Assembly (NCBI RefSeq): GCF_040448305.1
Contig: NZ_CP148752.1
Span: forward strand, 5,557,501 to 5,621,500
From: Pseudomonas fluorescens
GTDB taxonomy: Bacteria; Pseudomonadota; Gammaproteobacteria; Pseudomonadales; Pseudomonadaceae
DNA length: 64,000 nt
Direction: 5' to 3'
The position numbers were made by a program, and so were the translations under genes. A model generated the notes under the pieces. That model made no database searches. It saw only the letters and a program-made list of their open reading frames with translations, and was not told the DNA's origin. Below are positions 25,067 to 33,248 of this stretch, one piece after another (within the stretch, counting starts at the first letter, position 1; every line of letters begins with the position of its first letter).

Positions 25067-25121
25067 TTAGCCTCGACGGCCGGTTTTTTTGTACCTGCTT
25101 TTTATAGCTGGAGCGTGCGCC

Positions 25122-25724
25122 TTACAGAGCGGCAGCGTGCTCGGTCAGGTAAGCCGCAACGCCTTCTGGCGAAGCGTTCATGCCTTTGTCGCCTTTTTTC
25201 CAGTTGGCAGGGCAGACTTCGCCGTGCGCTTCGTGGAATTGCAGAGCGTCGACCAGACGGATCAGCTCTTCCATGTTACGGCCCAGCGGCAGGTCGTTGA
25301 TGATCTGCGAGCGGACAACGCCTTTGTCGTCGATCAGGAACGCGCCACGGAAAGCCACGCCGTCAGCGGACTGAACGTCGTAGGCCTTCATGATGTCCTG
25401 CTTGATGTCGGCAGCCATGGTGTAGCGAACCTGGCCGATACCGCCATTGTTCACTGGAGTGTTACGCCATGCGTTGTGGGTGAAGTGCGAGTCGATCGAA
25501 ACAGCGATCACTTCAACGTTGCGTGCCTTGAATTCAGACATGCGGTTGTCCAGAGCGATCAGCTCGGACGGGCAAACGAAGGTGAAGTCCAGCGGGTAGA
25601 AAAACACCAGGCCGTATTTGCCTTTGATCGCCGAGGACAGGGTGAAGCTGTCAACGATCTCGCCATTGCCGAGTACGGCCGGTACGGTGAAGTCAGGGGC
25701 TTGTTTGCCTACGAGTACGCTCAT
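25122..25724 (-). CDS. 2-Cys peroxiredoxin (AhpC/Prx type)
   Basis: A 200-residue typical 2-Cys peroxiredoxin that reduces H2O2 and organic peroxides in the cytoplasm. The peroxidatic cysteine is C51 in FTFVCPSE. The resolving cysteine is C171 in GEVCPANW, in the C-terminal arm, as in typical rather than atypical Prx. No AhpF partner lies next to it, so the reductant is not evident here. It is divergent from bfd, in a local oxidative-stress and iron block. Confidence 0.93.
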   Translation of the reverse strand: MSVLVGKQAPDFTVPAVLGNGEIVDSFTLSSAIKGKYGLVFFYPLDFTFVCPSELIALDNRMSEFKARNVEVIAVSIDSHFTHNAWRNTPVNNGGIGQVRYTMAADIKQDIMKAYDVQSADGVAFRGAFLIDDKGVVRSQIINDLPLGRNMEELIRLVDALQFHEAHGEVCPANWKKGDKGMNASPEGVAAYLTEHAAAL

Positions 25725-25967
25725 TGGATATCTCCTGGTGTAATAGCGTGAGAAACAGGGTTCGCATCAGCCTGCCACCCTGAGGCGACAGCCCTGTGAC
25801 ACGATCCCCGGTCGCAAAAGACCGGCCATCATACACCGCGTGTTTGAGCTGGCTTAGCTGTTTTTTCCCGGTACGATGAAATCCCCGACGGTTTTGTATC
25901 ACCGATTTGCGAGGCCGACCGTTCGTCAGCCATACCCGCTTATGGCGAAAAGTGCTCTGAAACCACT

Positions 25968-25996
25968 TTGACAATCATTCTCGTTAACATTAAGAT
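25968..25996 (+). promoter_or_regulatory. bfd promoter with overlapping Fur-box-like site
   Basis: TTGACA (25968-25973) and TAAGAT (25991-25996) are 17 bases apart, an excellent sigma-70 promoter. The spacer contains a Fur-like 19-mer at 25970-25988 (GACAATCATTCTCGTTAAC) that agrees with the Fur consensus at 13 of 19 positions by my count. Iron repression of bfd, well known in pseudomonads, fits. The remaining 311-base divergent gap has no gene. Confidence 0.65.
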
Positions 25997-26035
25997 CCAT
26001 CGCAATTGAGTCACAATCAGCAACGGACCTTCCTT

Positions 26036-26254
26036 ATGTATGTTTGCCTCTGCACTGGCGTCACCGACGGTCAAATCCGCGATGCGATCTATGAAGGATG
26101 CTGCAGCTACAAGGAAGTCCGTGTGGCTACCGGCGTTGCCAGTCAATGCGGCAAATGTGCCTGCCTTGCCAAGGAAGTGGTCCGCGAGACCCTGACCAAA
26201 CTGCAATCGGCCCAGGCTGCAATTCCTTTTCCAACAGAATTTACAGCCGCTTAA
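26036..26254 (+). CDS. bfd: Bacterioferritin-associated ferredoxin
   Basis: Bfd is a small [2Fe-2S] protein that docks on bacterioferritin and reduces its iron core, releasing Fe2+. The 72-residue product has all four ligands C4, C6, C38 and C41 in the order CxC...CGKC. The start at 26036 gives the family length; an upstream ATG at 26006 lies too close to the promoter. The bacterioferritin gene follows 198 bases later. Confidence 0.95.
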   Translation: MYVCLCTGVTDGQIRDAIYEGCCSYKEVRVATGVASQCGKCACLAKEVVRETLTKLQSAQAAIPFPTEFTAA

Positions 26255-26270
26255 ATATCGAATTTTAAAG

Positions 26271-26295
26271 AACCGGACATATGTCCGGTTTTTTT
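26271..26295 (+). terminator. Terminator of bfd
   Basis: AACCGGACATATGTCCGGTT is a perfect 20-base palindrome followed by five more T, just after bfd and before bfr. Confidence 0.88.
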
Positions 26296-26452
26296 ATGTC
26301 TCAAAATCAACTAGTTATGCTCTAGACGCGGAACACAAACATTCTTATTCCGATTAATTTTCATTTAAGTTTCAACAACTTAGGTTTGACACTCTTAAAT
26401 ACGCGGCTCAAACTCTGTTCTATTGACAGCTAATACAGGGCAGGACCCCATC

Positions 26453-26929
26453 ATGAAAGGCGACGTTACAGTCATCCAGCATCTCAACAAGATCCTTGCC
26501 AATGAGCTGGTCGCGATCAATCAATATTTCCTGCATGCGCGCATGTATGAAGATTGGGGCCTGAACAAGCTCGGCAAGCACGAGTACCACGAATCCATCG
26601 ACGAAATGAAGCACGCGGACAAGCTGATCAAGCGAATCCTGTTCCTTGAAGGCCTGCCGAACGTCCAGGACCTGGGCAAGCTGCACATCGGCGAGCACAC
26701 CAAGGAAATGCTGGAGTGCGACCTGCGTATCGAGAAAACCGGCCATGCCGATCTGAAAGTAGCCATCGCGCATTGCGAAACAGTTGGCGACTTCGGTAGC
26801 CGTGAACTGCTTGAAGATATCCTCGAGTCCGAAGAGGAACATATCGACTGGCTGGAAACCCAGTTAGGGCTGATCGATAAAGTGGGTCTTGAAAACTACC
26901 TGCAATCGCAGATGGGCGAAGACGAGTAA
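26453..26929 (+). CDS. bfr: Bacterioferritin
   Basis: The 158-residue protein forms the 24-subunit iron-storage shell. Ferroxidase ligands are visible at E18, E51, H54 and in the EEEHIDWLE motif near the C-terminus. The haem-ligating M52 (DEMKHAD) is also present, so this is a true haem-binding Bfr rather than an FtnA type. The start at 26453 follows AGGACCCC and matches the family N-terminus MKGDVTVI. Bfd, its electron donor, is encoded just upstream. Confidence 0.96.
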   Translation: MKGDVTVIQHLNKILANELVAINQYFLHARMYEDWGLNKLGKHEYHESIDEMKHADKLIKRILFLEGLPNVQDLGKLHIGEHTKEMLECDLRIEKTGHADLKVAIAHCETVGDFGSRELLEDILESEEEHIDWLETQLGLIDKVGLENYLQSQMGEDE

Positions 26930-26955
26930 CTTCGTTCCGTTAATCTCGATGCAAT

Positions 26956-26992
26956 AAAAAGCCCCGCTCTCTTTTAAGAGGCGGGGCTTTTT
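26956..26992 (+). terminator. Terminator of bfr
   Basis: AAAAAGCCCCGC and GCGGGGCTTTTT form a long stem with an inner CTCTT/AAGAG helix, followed by T. Confidence 0.9.
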
Positions 26993-27000
26993 GTGCCTGT

Positions 27001-27104
27001 ATGTAGGAGCGAGCTCGCTCGCGATGGTCGTTAACGATTACGCGGCATACCTGACAACCCGCGGCGTTTTCTAGTCCATCGCGAGCAAGCTCGCTCCTAC
27101 ATAC
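27001..27104. repeat. REP inverted pair, class A
   Basis: TAGGAGCGAGCTCGCTCGCG and CGCGAGCAAGCTCGCTCCTA face each other about 45 bases apart between the convergent bfr and grxD genes. Confidence 0.88.
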
Positions 27105-27110
27105 CGCGAA

Positions 27111-27452
27111 TCAGGCTTCGGACTTGTTGGCAGCAGCGGCTTCGACAGCAGCCTTGATGGTGGCTTGCAGCGAACCGTCAGCAGCCATTTCAGTCATGAT
27201 GTCGCTGCCACCGACCAGCTCACCACCGACCCACAGTTGCGGGAAGGTTGGCCAGTTGGCGTATTTTGGCAGGTTGGCGCGGATTTCCGGGTTCTGCAGG
27301 ATGTCCACGTACGCAAACTTTTCGCCACACGCCATCACGGCCTGCGCGGCTTTCGCGGAGAAGCCGCACTGCGGGGCATTCGGCGAGCCTTTCATGTAAA
27401 GCAGAATGGTGTTGTTGGCAATCTGCTCTTTAATCGTTTCGATGATATCCAT
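27111..27452 (-). CDS. grxD: Monothiol glutaredoxin (Grx4/GrxD)
   Basis: This is a CGFS-type glutaredoxin that binds a [2Fe-2S] cluster with glutathione and carries clusters to targets. The CGFS motif is at C29 and the TFPQLWVGGELVGG motif is intact. The ATG at 27452 gives 113 residues and the family N-terminus; the frame is open ten codons upstream without support. Confidence 0.95.
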   Translation of the reverse strand: MDIIETIKEQIANNTILLYMKGSPNAPQCGFSAKAAQAVMACGEKFAYVDILQNPEIRANLPKYANWPTFPQLWVGGELVGGSDIMTEMAADGSLQATIKAAVEAAAANKSEA

Positions 27453-27549
27453 GGAGCACCTCGGCTGAACTTTCCGACTCATGGGTCGGCACGGTGGCGC
27501 ATTGTAACGGAAAGCCGAGCGCCCTGCTCGGTCTCTCGGTCAGACTGAT

Positions 27550-29658
27550 TCAAGCCGCCGCCACGGTCACCGGCACACCATTGAGTGCAGCATTTCCCGA
27601 CAACTCGTCAAGCTGGCAGTCGTCGGTCAGGTCGTTGGCGCTCGAGCCCGGCTGGCTGCTGGCAATCGTCATTTGCACGCCCGGCCGCGCGTGACCCCAA
27701 CCGTGAGGCAGGCTGACCACGCCTTTCATCATGTCCAGACTGCCAAGCACTTCGACTTCGATCACCCCCACCCGCGAGCTGACCCGAACGCGCTGCCCGT
27801 CACTGAGCCCGCGACTGGCCAAGTCATCCGGATGCATCAGCAACTGGTGACGTGGCTTGCCTTTCACCAACCGATGATAGTTATGCATCCATGAGTTGTT
27901 GCTGCGTACATGCCGGCGACCAATCATCAACAACTCGTCGGCGGCCGGCGCCTGCAAGGCAGCGAAGCGCGCCAGGTCAGCGAGAATCGCGGCCGGCGCG
28001 GCCTGGATGCGTTGATTGGCAGTCTTCAGGCGTGGTGCCAGGTTAGGCTTGAGCGCGCCCAAATCAACGCCATGGGGATGATCGAACAAGGTCGCCAACG
28101 ACAGCTTGTGCTCTGAATTGTCGCCGTACATTCCCATGCGCAGGCCGCGATCGATCATTTGCGCAGGAGCGATGGTGGGCTTCAGCTCTTTGCCGGTCCT
28201 GGCGGCAAATGCCTTGGCCAGGCCGACGAAAATTTCCCAGTCGTGCAATGCACCTTCGGGCTTGGCAAGGATGGCGCGGTTGAAACGGCTGACGTTGCGC
28301 ACTGCAAACAGATTGAACGTGGTGTCGTAATGGTCGTTTTCCAGCGCCGATGTCGACGGCAGGATCAGGTCGGCGTAACGCGTGGTTTCATTGATGTACA
28401 GGTCGATACTGACCATGAACTCCAGCCCGTCCAGCGCCTGCTCGAGCTTTCGGCCATTGGGCGTGGACAGCACCGGATTGCCAGCCACGGTGATCAACGC
28501 GCGGACTTGCCCTTCCCCTTCAGTGAGCATCTCTTCGGCCAGCGCCGAGACTGGTAGTTCTCCGGCGTACTCCGGGCGCCCGGAAACCCGGCTCTGCCAC
28601 AGATTGAAATGCCCGCCCGAAGTCGTCGCCACCAGATCCACCGCCGGCTCGGTGCACAAGGCACCGCCCACGCGATCGAGATTGCCGGTGACCAGGTTGA
28701 TCAACTGCACCACCCAGTGACACAGCGTACCGAAGGCCTGGGTAGAAACGCCCATGCGGCCATAGCAGACTGCACTCGGTGCGGCGGCGAAGTCCCGCGC
28801 CAATTGGCGGATCTGTTCGGCCGGCACGGCGCACAACGGACTCATGGCCTCGGCAGTGAACGGCGCGACGGCCTCCCGCACGTCCTCCAGGCCGTCCACC
28901 GGCAGATGGCTGTCGCGGGTCAGACCTTCAGCAAACAAGGTATTGAGCAGGCCGAACAACAGCGCGGCATCACCCCCCGGGCGCACGAACAGATGCTGAT
29001 CGGCAATCGCCGCCGTCTCACTACGGCGCGGATCGACCACCACCACTTTGCCGCCCCTGGCCTGTATCGCCTTCAAGCGTTTTTCCACATCCGGCACGGT
29101 CATGATGCTGCCGTTCGAAGCCAGCGGATTGCCGCCCAGGATCAGCATGAAATCGGTGTGATCGATGTCCGGGATCGGTAGCAGCAAACCATGGCCGTAC
29201 ATCAAATGACTGGTCAGGTGATGGGGCAATTGATCGACCGACGTCGCGGAAAACCGGTTGCGGGTTTTCAACAGGCCGAGGAAGTAATTGCTGTGGGTCA
29301 TCAGCCCGTAATTGTGCACGCTCGGGTTGCCCTGATAGACCGCCACGGCGTTTTGCCCGTGACGCTCCTGAATGGCGGCGAGGCGTTCGGCGACCAGATT
29401 GAATGCCGCTTCCCACTCGATGGGCTGCCACTCATTGCCCACCCGCTGCATCGGCTGATGCAGGCGATCCGGATCGTTCTGAATGTCTTGCAGGGCCACG
29501 GCCTTGGGACAGATGTGCCCACGGCTGAACGTATCCTGCGGGTCGCCCTTGATCGAAGTGATCTGGACGTTACCGCCTTCGACCCTGGTGGTTTCGATGG
29601 TCAGGCCACAGATGGCTTCGCACAAATGGCACGCACGGTGATGGAGAGTCTTGGTCAT
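27550..29658 (-). CDS. Molybdopterin oxidoreductase family protein
   Basis: The 702-residue protein has the DMSO-reductase-superfamily layout. A [4Fe-4S] motif comes first (C10, C13, C17, C50), then the Mo-bisMGD binding body (LILGGNPLASNG, VVVDPRRSETA), and a C-terminal molydopterin-dinucleotide binding domain (HPDDLASRGLSDGQRVRV). No twin-arginine signal is seen, so it is likely cytoplasmic. No adjacent electron-transfer or chaperone subunit exists here, and the substrate cannot be inferred. The ligand position reads SATSVDQ, which suggests a serine-type or unusual Mo ligand, uncertain without alignment. Confidence 0.85.
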   Translation of the reverse strand: MTKTLHHRACHLCEAICGLTIETTRVEGGNVQITSIKGDPQDTFSRGHICPKAVALQDIQNDPDRLHQPMQRVGNEWQPIEWEAAFNLVAERLAAIQERHGQNAVAVYQGNPSVHNYGLMTHSNYFLGLLKTRNRFSATSVDQLPHHLTSHLMYGHGLLLPIPDIDHTDFMLILGGNPLASNGSIMTVPDVEKRLKAIQARGGKVVVVDPRRSETAAIADQHLFVRPGGDAALLFGLLNTLFAEGLTRDSHLPVDGLEDVREAVAPFTAEAMSPLCAVPAEQIRQLARDFAAAPSAVCYGRMGVSTQAFGTLCHWVVQLINLVTGNLDRVGGALCTEPAVDLVATTSGGHFNLWQSRVSGRPEYAGELPVSALAEEMLTEGEGQVRALITVAGNPVLSTPNGRKLEQALDGLEFMVSIDLYINETTRYADLILPSTSALENDHYDTTFNLFAVRNVSRFNRAILAKPEGALHDWEIFVGLAKAFAARTGKELKPTIAPAQMIDRGLRMGMYGDNSEHKLSLATLFDHPHGVDLGALKPNLAPRLKTANQRIQAAPAAILADLARFAALQAPAADELLMIGRRHVRSNNSWMHNYHRLVKGKPRHQLLMHPDDLASRGLSDGQRVRVSSRVGVIEVEVLGSLDMMKGVVSLPHGWGHARPGVQMTIASSQPGSSANDLTDDCQLDELSGNAALNGVPVTVAAA

Positions 29659-30218
29659 GGCCAGTCTCTGTCTTGTTTGGGGCGGGCAACGTTGGCCGCG
29701 GAAACAAAACTATGGCGCCAGAGCCGCCGCCACGCCAGCGACGTTCGTCTTGTGAATCGAGGGTTATCAGGCCAGCCGATAGCCGCCGGAGTTCAGTTCG
29801 AAGGCAGCCTGGGCGGCACCTGCAAGTGGATTTCCTGAAGGGTTTCAATCGGCCCGAGGAGCCATGCACGCTGGTCAGTTCGACGATCCGTCGAGCCCGG
29901 CGCTGATGAATGACAGGTCAGAAACCGACTGTCAGCGCACCATTGCCGCCCAGCCTGATTGCCAAGCCCCGAGAGGCCGGTGTACAAATGAGGCGCTGCT
30001 ATCAGGAAACAGGCTTCAAAAGCGCTACCTCGGTGAACCCGTAGCACCTCTGAAACTCCCTAAAAACTGTAGCCCTATTGGTAAGACGCGACATTTAATT
30101 ATAAGATCGCGCCTTCCCCTATTTCGTCGCCCCGTGCGGCTTACGCCGCAGGTCTCGCCCGTTGTTCCGTTAAACAAGGCTTTGAGCATCTGCGGTTTGT
30201 AGCAAAAGGTAGTCAATG
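29659..30218. other. 560-bp divergent intergenic region before argF
   Basis: I see no convincing gene here. Open frames crossing it have no recognisable protein character. It must hold the promoter of the molybdopterin gene at its left end and the ArgR-controlled argF promoter at 30073-30114. It also holds a small hairpin, TGCGGC/GCCGCA (30135-30150), in the argF untranslated leader. Confidence 0.6.
30073..30114 (-). promoter_or_regulatory. argF promoter with tandem ArgR half-sites
   Basis: The P. aeruginosa ArgR half-site is TGTCGC-N8-AA-N5. On the minus strand TGTCGC (complement of 30088-30093) is followed after exactly eight bases by AA. Directly 21 bases away, in tandem, AGGCGC (complement of 30109-30114) is also followed after eight bases by AA. 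A plus-strand promoter, TTGGTA-18-TAAGAT (30078-30107), lies within this operator, so bound ArgR would block argF. Confidence 0.7.
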
Positions 30219-31139
30219 ATGAGCGCAAGGCACTTTCTCTCCCTGATGGATTGCACGCCCGAAGAGCTGGTCAGCGTGATCCGTCGAGGCGTTGAGCTCA
30301 AGGACCTGCGTAACCGCGGCGTACTGTTCGAGCCTCTGAAAAACCGCGTCCTGGGGATGATTTTCGAGAAGTCCTCGACCCGTACCCGGATCTCCTTCGA
30401 GGCCGGCATGATCCAGCTCGGCGGCCAGGCGATCTTCCTGTCGCCCCGTGACACCCAACTGGGCCGTGGCGAGCCGATCGGCGACGCCGCCATTGTCATG
30501 TCGAGCATGCTCGATGCTGTAATGATCCGTACGTTTTCCCACAGCACTCTGACCGAATTCGCCGCCAATTCGCGCGTTCCGCTGATCAATGGCCTGTCCG
30601 ATGATCTGCACCCGTGCCAGTTGCTGGCCGACATGCAGACCTTCCTCGAACACCGCGGCTCAATCCAGGGCAAGACCGTGGCCTGGATCGGCGACGGCAA
30701 CAACATGTGCAACAGCTATATAGAAGCGGCGATCCAGTTCGACTTCCAGTTGCGCGTTGCCTGCCCGGAAGGCTACGAACCCAACCCGGTGTTCCTGGCC
30801 AAGGCCGGCGATCGGGTCACCATCGTTCGCGACCCGAAGGAAGCCGTGCGTGGCGCACACCTGGTGAGCACCGACGTCTGGACCTCCATGGGCCAGGAAG
30901 AGGAAACCGCCAAGCGCCTGCAACTGTTCGCACCGTATCAGGTCAACCGCGCCCTGCTCGACCTGGCTGCTGAAGACGTACTGTTCATGCACTGCCTGCC
31001 GGCGCACCGTGGCGAGGAAATCAGCGTCGACCTGCTCGACGACCCGCGCTCGGTGGCCTGGGATCAAGCCGAAAACCGTCTGCACGCGCAAAAAGCCTTG
31101 CTCGAATTCCTCGTTCCGCCTTCGTACCACCACGCATGA
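30219..31139 (+). CDS. argF: Ornithine carbamoyltransferase, anabolic
   Basis: ArgF makes citrulline from ornithine and carbamoyl phosphate in arginine biosynthesis. Carbamoyl-phosphate motif STRTR is at residues 53-57; HPCQ and the ornithine loop MHCLPAHRGEE follow. Two adjacent ATG codons (30216 and 30219) follow AAAAGGT. I chose the second because it gives the family start MSARHFLS and 306 residues. The stop overlaps the next gene's ATG by four bases. Confidence 0.95.
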   Translation: MSARHFLSLMDCTPEELVSVIRRGVELKDLRNRGVLFEPLKNRVLGMIFEKSSTRTRISFEAGMIQLGGQAIFLSPRDTQLGRGEPIGDAAIVMSSMLDAVMIRTFSHSTLTEFAANSRVPLINGLSDDLHPCQLLADMQTFLEHRGSIQGKTVAWIGDGNNMCNSYIEAAIQFDFQLRVACPEGYEPNPVFLAKAGDRVTIVRDPKEAVRGAHLVSTDVWTSMGQEEETAKRLQLFAPYQVNRALLDLAAEDVLFMHCLPAHRGEEISVDLLDDPRSVAWDQAENRLHAQKALLEFLVPPSYHHA

Positions 31140-32245
31140 GCCAGCCATTACTGCTCAACTTGCGCAACCTCGCCTGCGGCTATCAAGACCAACGCGTGGT
31201 GCAGAACCTCAACCTACACCTGAACGCAGGCGACATTGGTTGCCTGCTGGGCTCTTCAGGCTGCGGCAAGACCACCACCCTGCGGGCGATTGCCGGTTTC
31301 GAACCGGTACACGAAGGCGAAATCCAGCTGGCTGGCGAAACCATCTCCAGCGCCGGTTTCACCCTCGCTCCGGAGAAACGTCGCATCGGCATGGTGTTCC
31401 AGGACTACGCCCTGTTTCCGCATTTGAGCGTGGCCGACAACATCGCCTTCGGCATTCGCAAGCATCCGCAAAAGGATCGCGTGACCGAAGAGTTGCTGGA
31501 ACTGGTCAACCTGAAGAACCTCGGCAAGCGTTTCCCCCACGAGCTTTCCGGTGGTCAGCAGCAACGTGTCGCCCTGGCCCGCGCCTTGGCGCCGGAACCA
31601 CAACTGCTGCTGCTCGACGAACCGTTCTCCAACCTCGATGGCGAATTGCGCCGCAAGCTCAGCCATGAAGTACGCGACATCCTCAAGGCCCGTGGCACCA
31701 GCGCGATTCTGGTGACTCACGACCAGGAAGAAGCCTTCGCGGTCAGCGACCACGTTGGGGTGTTCAAGGAAGGTCGCCTGGAACAGTGGGATACGCCCTA
31801 CAACCTGTATCACGAACCGCTGACCCCCTTCGTGGCGAGCTTCATCGGCCAGGGCTATTTCATTCGCGGTCAGTTGAGCAGCCCCGAATCGGTGCAGACC
31901 GAGTTGGGTGAGTTGCGCGGCAATCGGGCCTACACCTGGCCGGTAGGCGGCGCTGTGGACGTGCTACTGCGCCCGGACGATATCGTCTATGCGCCGGACA
32001 GCGCACTGAAGGCGCGAATCGCCGGCAAGACGTTCCTGGGCGCATCGACCCTGTATCGCTTGCAACTGCCGACAGGCGCACAGCTGGAATCGATCTTCCC
32101 GAGCCATGTCGACCGTCAGGTTGGGGCGGATGTGGGCATTCGTGTCGCGGCTGAACACCTGGTGCTGTTCCAGGCGTCCGGCAGCACGGCGGCGCAGATT
32201 CCGGTGGCTGAATCCGGTGTCCGGCGTTACAGCACCGCTAACTGA
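31136..32245 (+). CDS. ABC transporter ATP-binding protein (iron/spermidine-type), orphan
   Basis: The 369-residue ATPase has Walker A GSSGCGKTT (39-47), Q-loop VFQDYALFPH, signature LSGGQQQRVALARAL, Walker B LLLLDEPFSNLD, and a C-terminal TOBE-like domain. It resembles FbpC/AfuC-type ATPases for ferric iron uptake and also PotA-type polyamine ATPases. Its ATG overlaps the argF stop (ATGA), so it is translated with argF. No permease or binding protein is next to it. Its partners must be encoded elsewhere, and the substrate is unknown. Confidence 0.9.
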   Translation: MSQPLLLNLRNLACGYQDQRVVQNLNLHLNAGDIGCLLGSSGCGKTTTLRAIAGFEPVHEGEIQLAGETISSAGFTLAPEKRRIGMVFQDYALFPHLSVADNIAFGIRKHPQKDRVTEELLELVNLKNLGKRFPHELSGGQQQRVALARALAPEPQLLLLDEPFSNLDGELRRKLSHEVRDILKARGTSAILVTHDQEEAFAVSDHVGVFKEGRLEQWDTPYNLYHEPLTPFVASFIGQGYFIRGQLSSPESVQTELGELRGNRAYTWPVGGAVDVLLRPDDIVYAPDSALKARIAGKTFLGASTLYRLQLPTGAQLESIFPSHVDRQVGADVGIRVAAEHLVLFQASGSTAAQIPVAESGVRRYSTAN

Positions 32246-32257
32246 ACAACACAATCC

Positions 32258-32350
32258 CTGTGGGAGCGAGCTTGCTCGCGATAGCGATGGATCAGTCAAC
32301 ACCTCTGTTGAATGTGATACCGCTATCGCGAGCAGGCTCGCTCCTACAGT
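32258..32350. repeat. REP inverted pair, class A
   Basis: TGTGGGAGCGAGCTTGCTCG and CGAGCAGGCTCGCTCCTACA face each other. The inner sequences GATAGCG and CGCTATC extend the pairing beyond the core. Confidence 0.88.
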
Positions 32351-32359
32351 GGTTTTGGA

Positions 32360-33142
32360 TCAGCCCAACATCAGCGTTCCGCTCGCCACGAGCGTCGCAT
32401 CCCCGCCGATCTTCACCCGCTCGCCTTCCAGTCGACAGAACAATTCCCCACCCCGCGCCGAACGCTGAAAAGCCGTCAGGCTCGACTTGCCCAAACGCTT
32501 TGACCAGTACGGAATCAGAAGGCAGTGGGTCGATCCGGTCACCGGGTCTTCATTGATGCCGATTGCCGGGGCGAAGTAGCGGGAAACGAAATCGTGCTGC
32601 TCGCCCCGCGCCGTCACGATGGCGCCCAACCATGGCAGTTTCGCCAGGGCCACCATGTCCGGCTTGCAGTCGAGCACGGCTTGCTCCGACTCCAGCACCA
32701 CGAACAGCTCATTCGAAGCCAGTACCTCGACAGCCTTCACACCCAGTGCACGCTCGATGTCCGGGATCACGTTCACCGGCGACGCAGTGATCGCCGGGAA
32801 GTCCAGCCACAGGCCTGCGCCCTCCCGCGTCACGCTCAACGGGCCGGACTTGCAGGTGAAGTCCAGTCGCTCGACGGGCTCTTTATAGATCTCAAACAGC
32901 ACATAGGCGCTAGCCAGCGTCGCGTGACCGCACAATGGCACCTCGGTGGTCGGCGTAAACCAGCGGATGTGCCAGCCCTGCCCTTCACGTACGACAAACG
33001 CCGTTTCGGCGAGGTTGTGCTCGGCGGCAATCTTTTGCATCAACTCATCGGCGAGCCATGTATCGAGCCGATAGACCATCGCCGGATTGCCGCTAAATGG
33101 CTGATTGCTGAACGCGTCGACCTGATGAAACTCAAGCTGCAT
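32360..33142 (-). CDS. PhzF-family isomerase/epimerase-like protein
   Basis: The 260-residue protein starts QLEFHQVDAFSNQPFSGNPAMV and has the ITVEEGHN-like AAEHNLAETAFV motif of the PhzF fold, with the catalytic Glu in NLAETAFV. PhzF isomerises an intermediate of phenazine synthesis, but most family members, including this isolated one with no phz genes nearby, have unknown substrates. Confidence 0.88.
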   Translation of the reverse strand: MQLEFHQVDAFSNQPFSGNPAMVYRLDTWLADELMQKIAAEHNLAETAFVVREGQGWHIRWFTPTTEVPLCGHATLASAYVLFEIYKEPVERLDFTCKSGPLSVTREGAGLWLDFPAITASPVNVIPDIERALGVKAVEVLASNELFVVLESEQAVLDCKPDMVALAKLPWLGAIVTARGEQHDFVSRYFAPAIGINEDPVTGSTHCLLIPYWSKRLGKSSLTAFQRSARGGELFCRLEGERVKIGGDATLVASGTLMLG

Positions 33143-33248
33143 AACCTTCTCCCTTTGTCAGACCGCTGAGCATGCCGCGCTGGCCCAGCCGGCGCCAGTG
33201 ACAGAGCAGGCTGATTTTCACCATACAGCGATACGCTGACTTCGATGC

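Larger units (their letters stand above)
24023..25069 (+). mobile_element. Dead mosaic insertion element with IS4-type ends
   Basis: The left end TAATGCCGATCAGTTAAG (24023-24040) and the right end, read inward on the other strand as TAATGCCAGTCAGTTAAG (25052-25069), are 18-base inverted repeats with two differences, and look like IS4-family ends. The element is 1047 bp, shorter than an intact IS4-type copy. Inside, the start of an IS110-type transposase is fused to the C-terminal half of an IS4-type transposase that has three stops and a frameshift. No target duplication is seen (left flank CCGCAGGC, right flank GCCTCGAC). The mix suggests recombination between two elements. Confidence 0.75.

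Noticed and set aside
24010..25082. Target-site duplication for the IS4-type element
   Set aside because: Left flank CCGCAGGC and right flank GCCTCGAC do not match in any register tried, so none is reported.
29659..30218. Hidden gene in the gap before argF
   Set aside because: The open frames there (for example 29864-30202) show no protein-like motif or ribosome-binding site and cross the argF operator.
32360..33142. PhzF-like gene as evidence for phenazine synthesis
   Set aside because: No other phz genes are present, and PhzF-fold proteins are common without phenazines.
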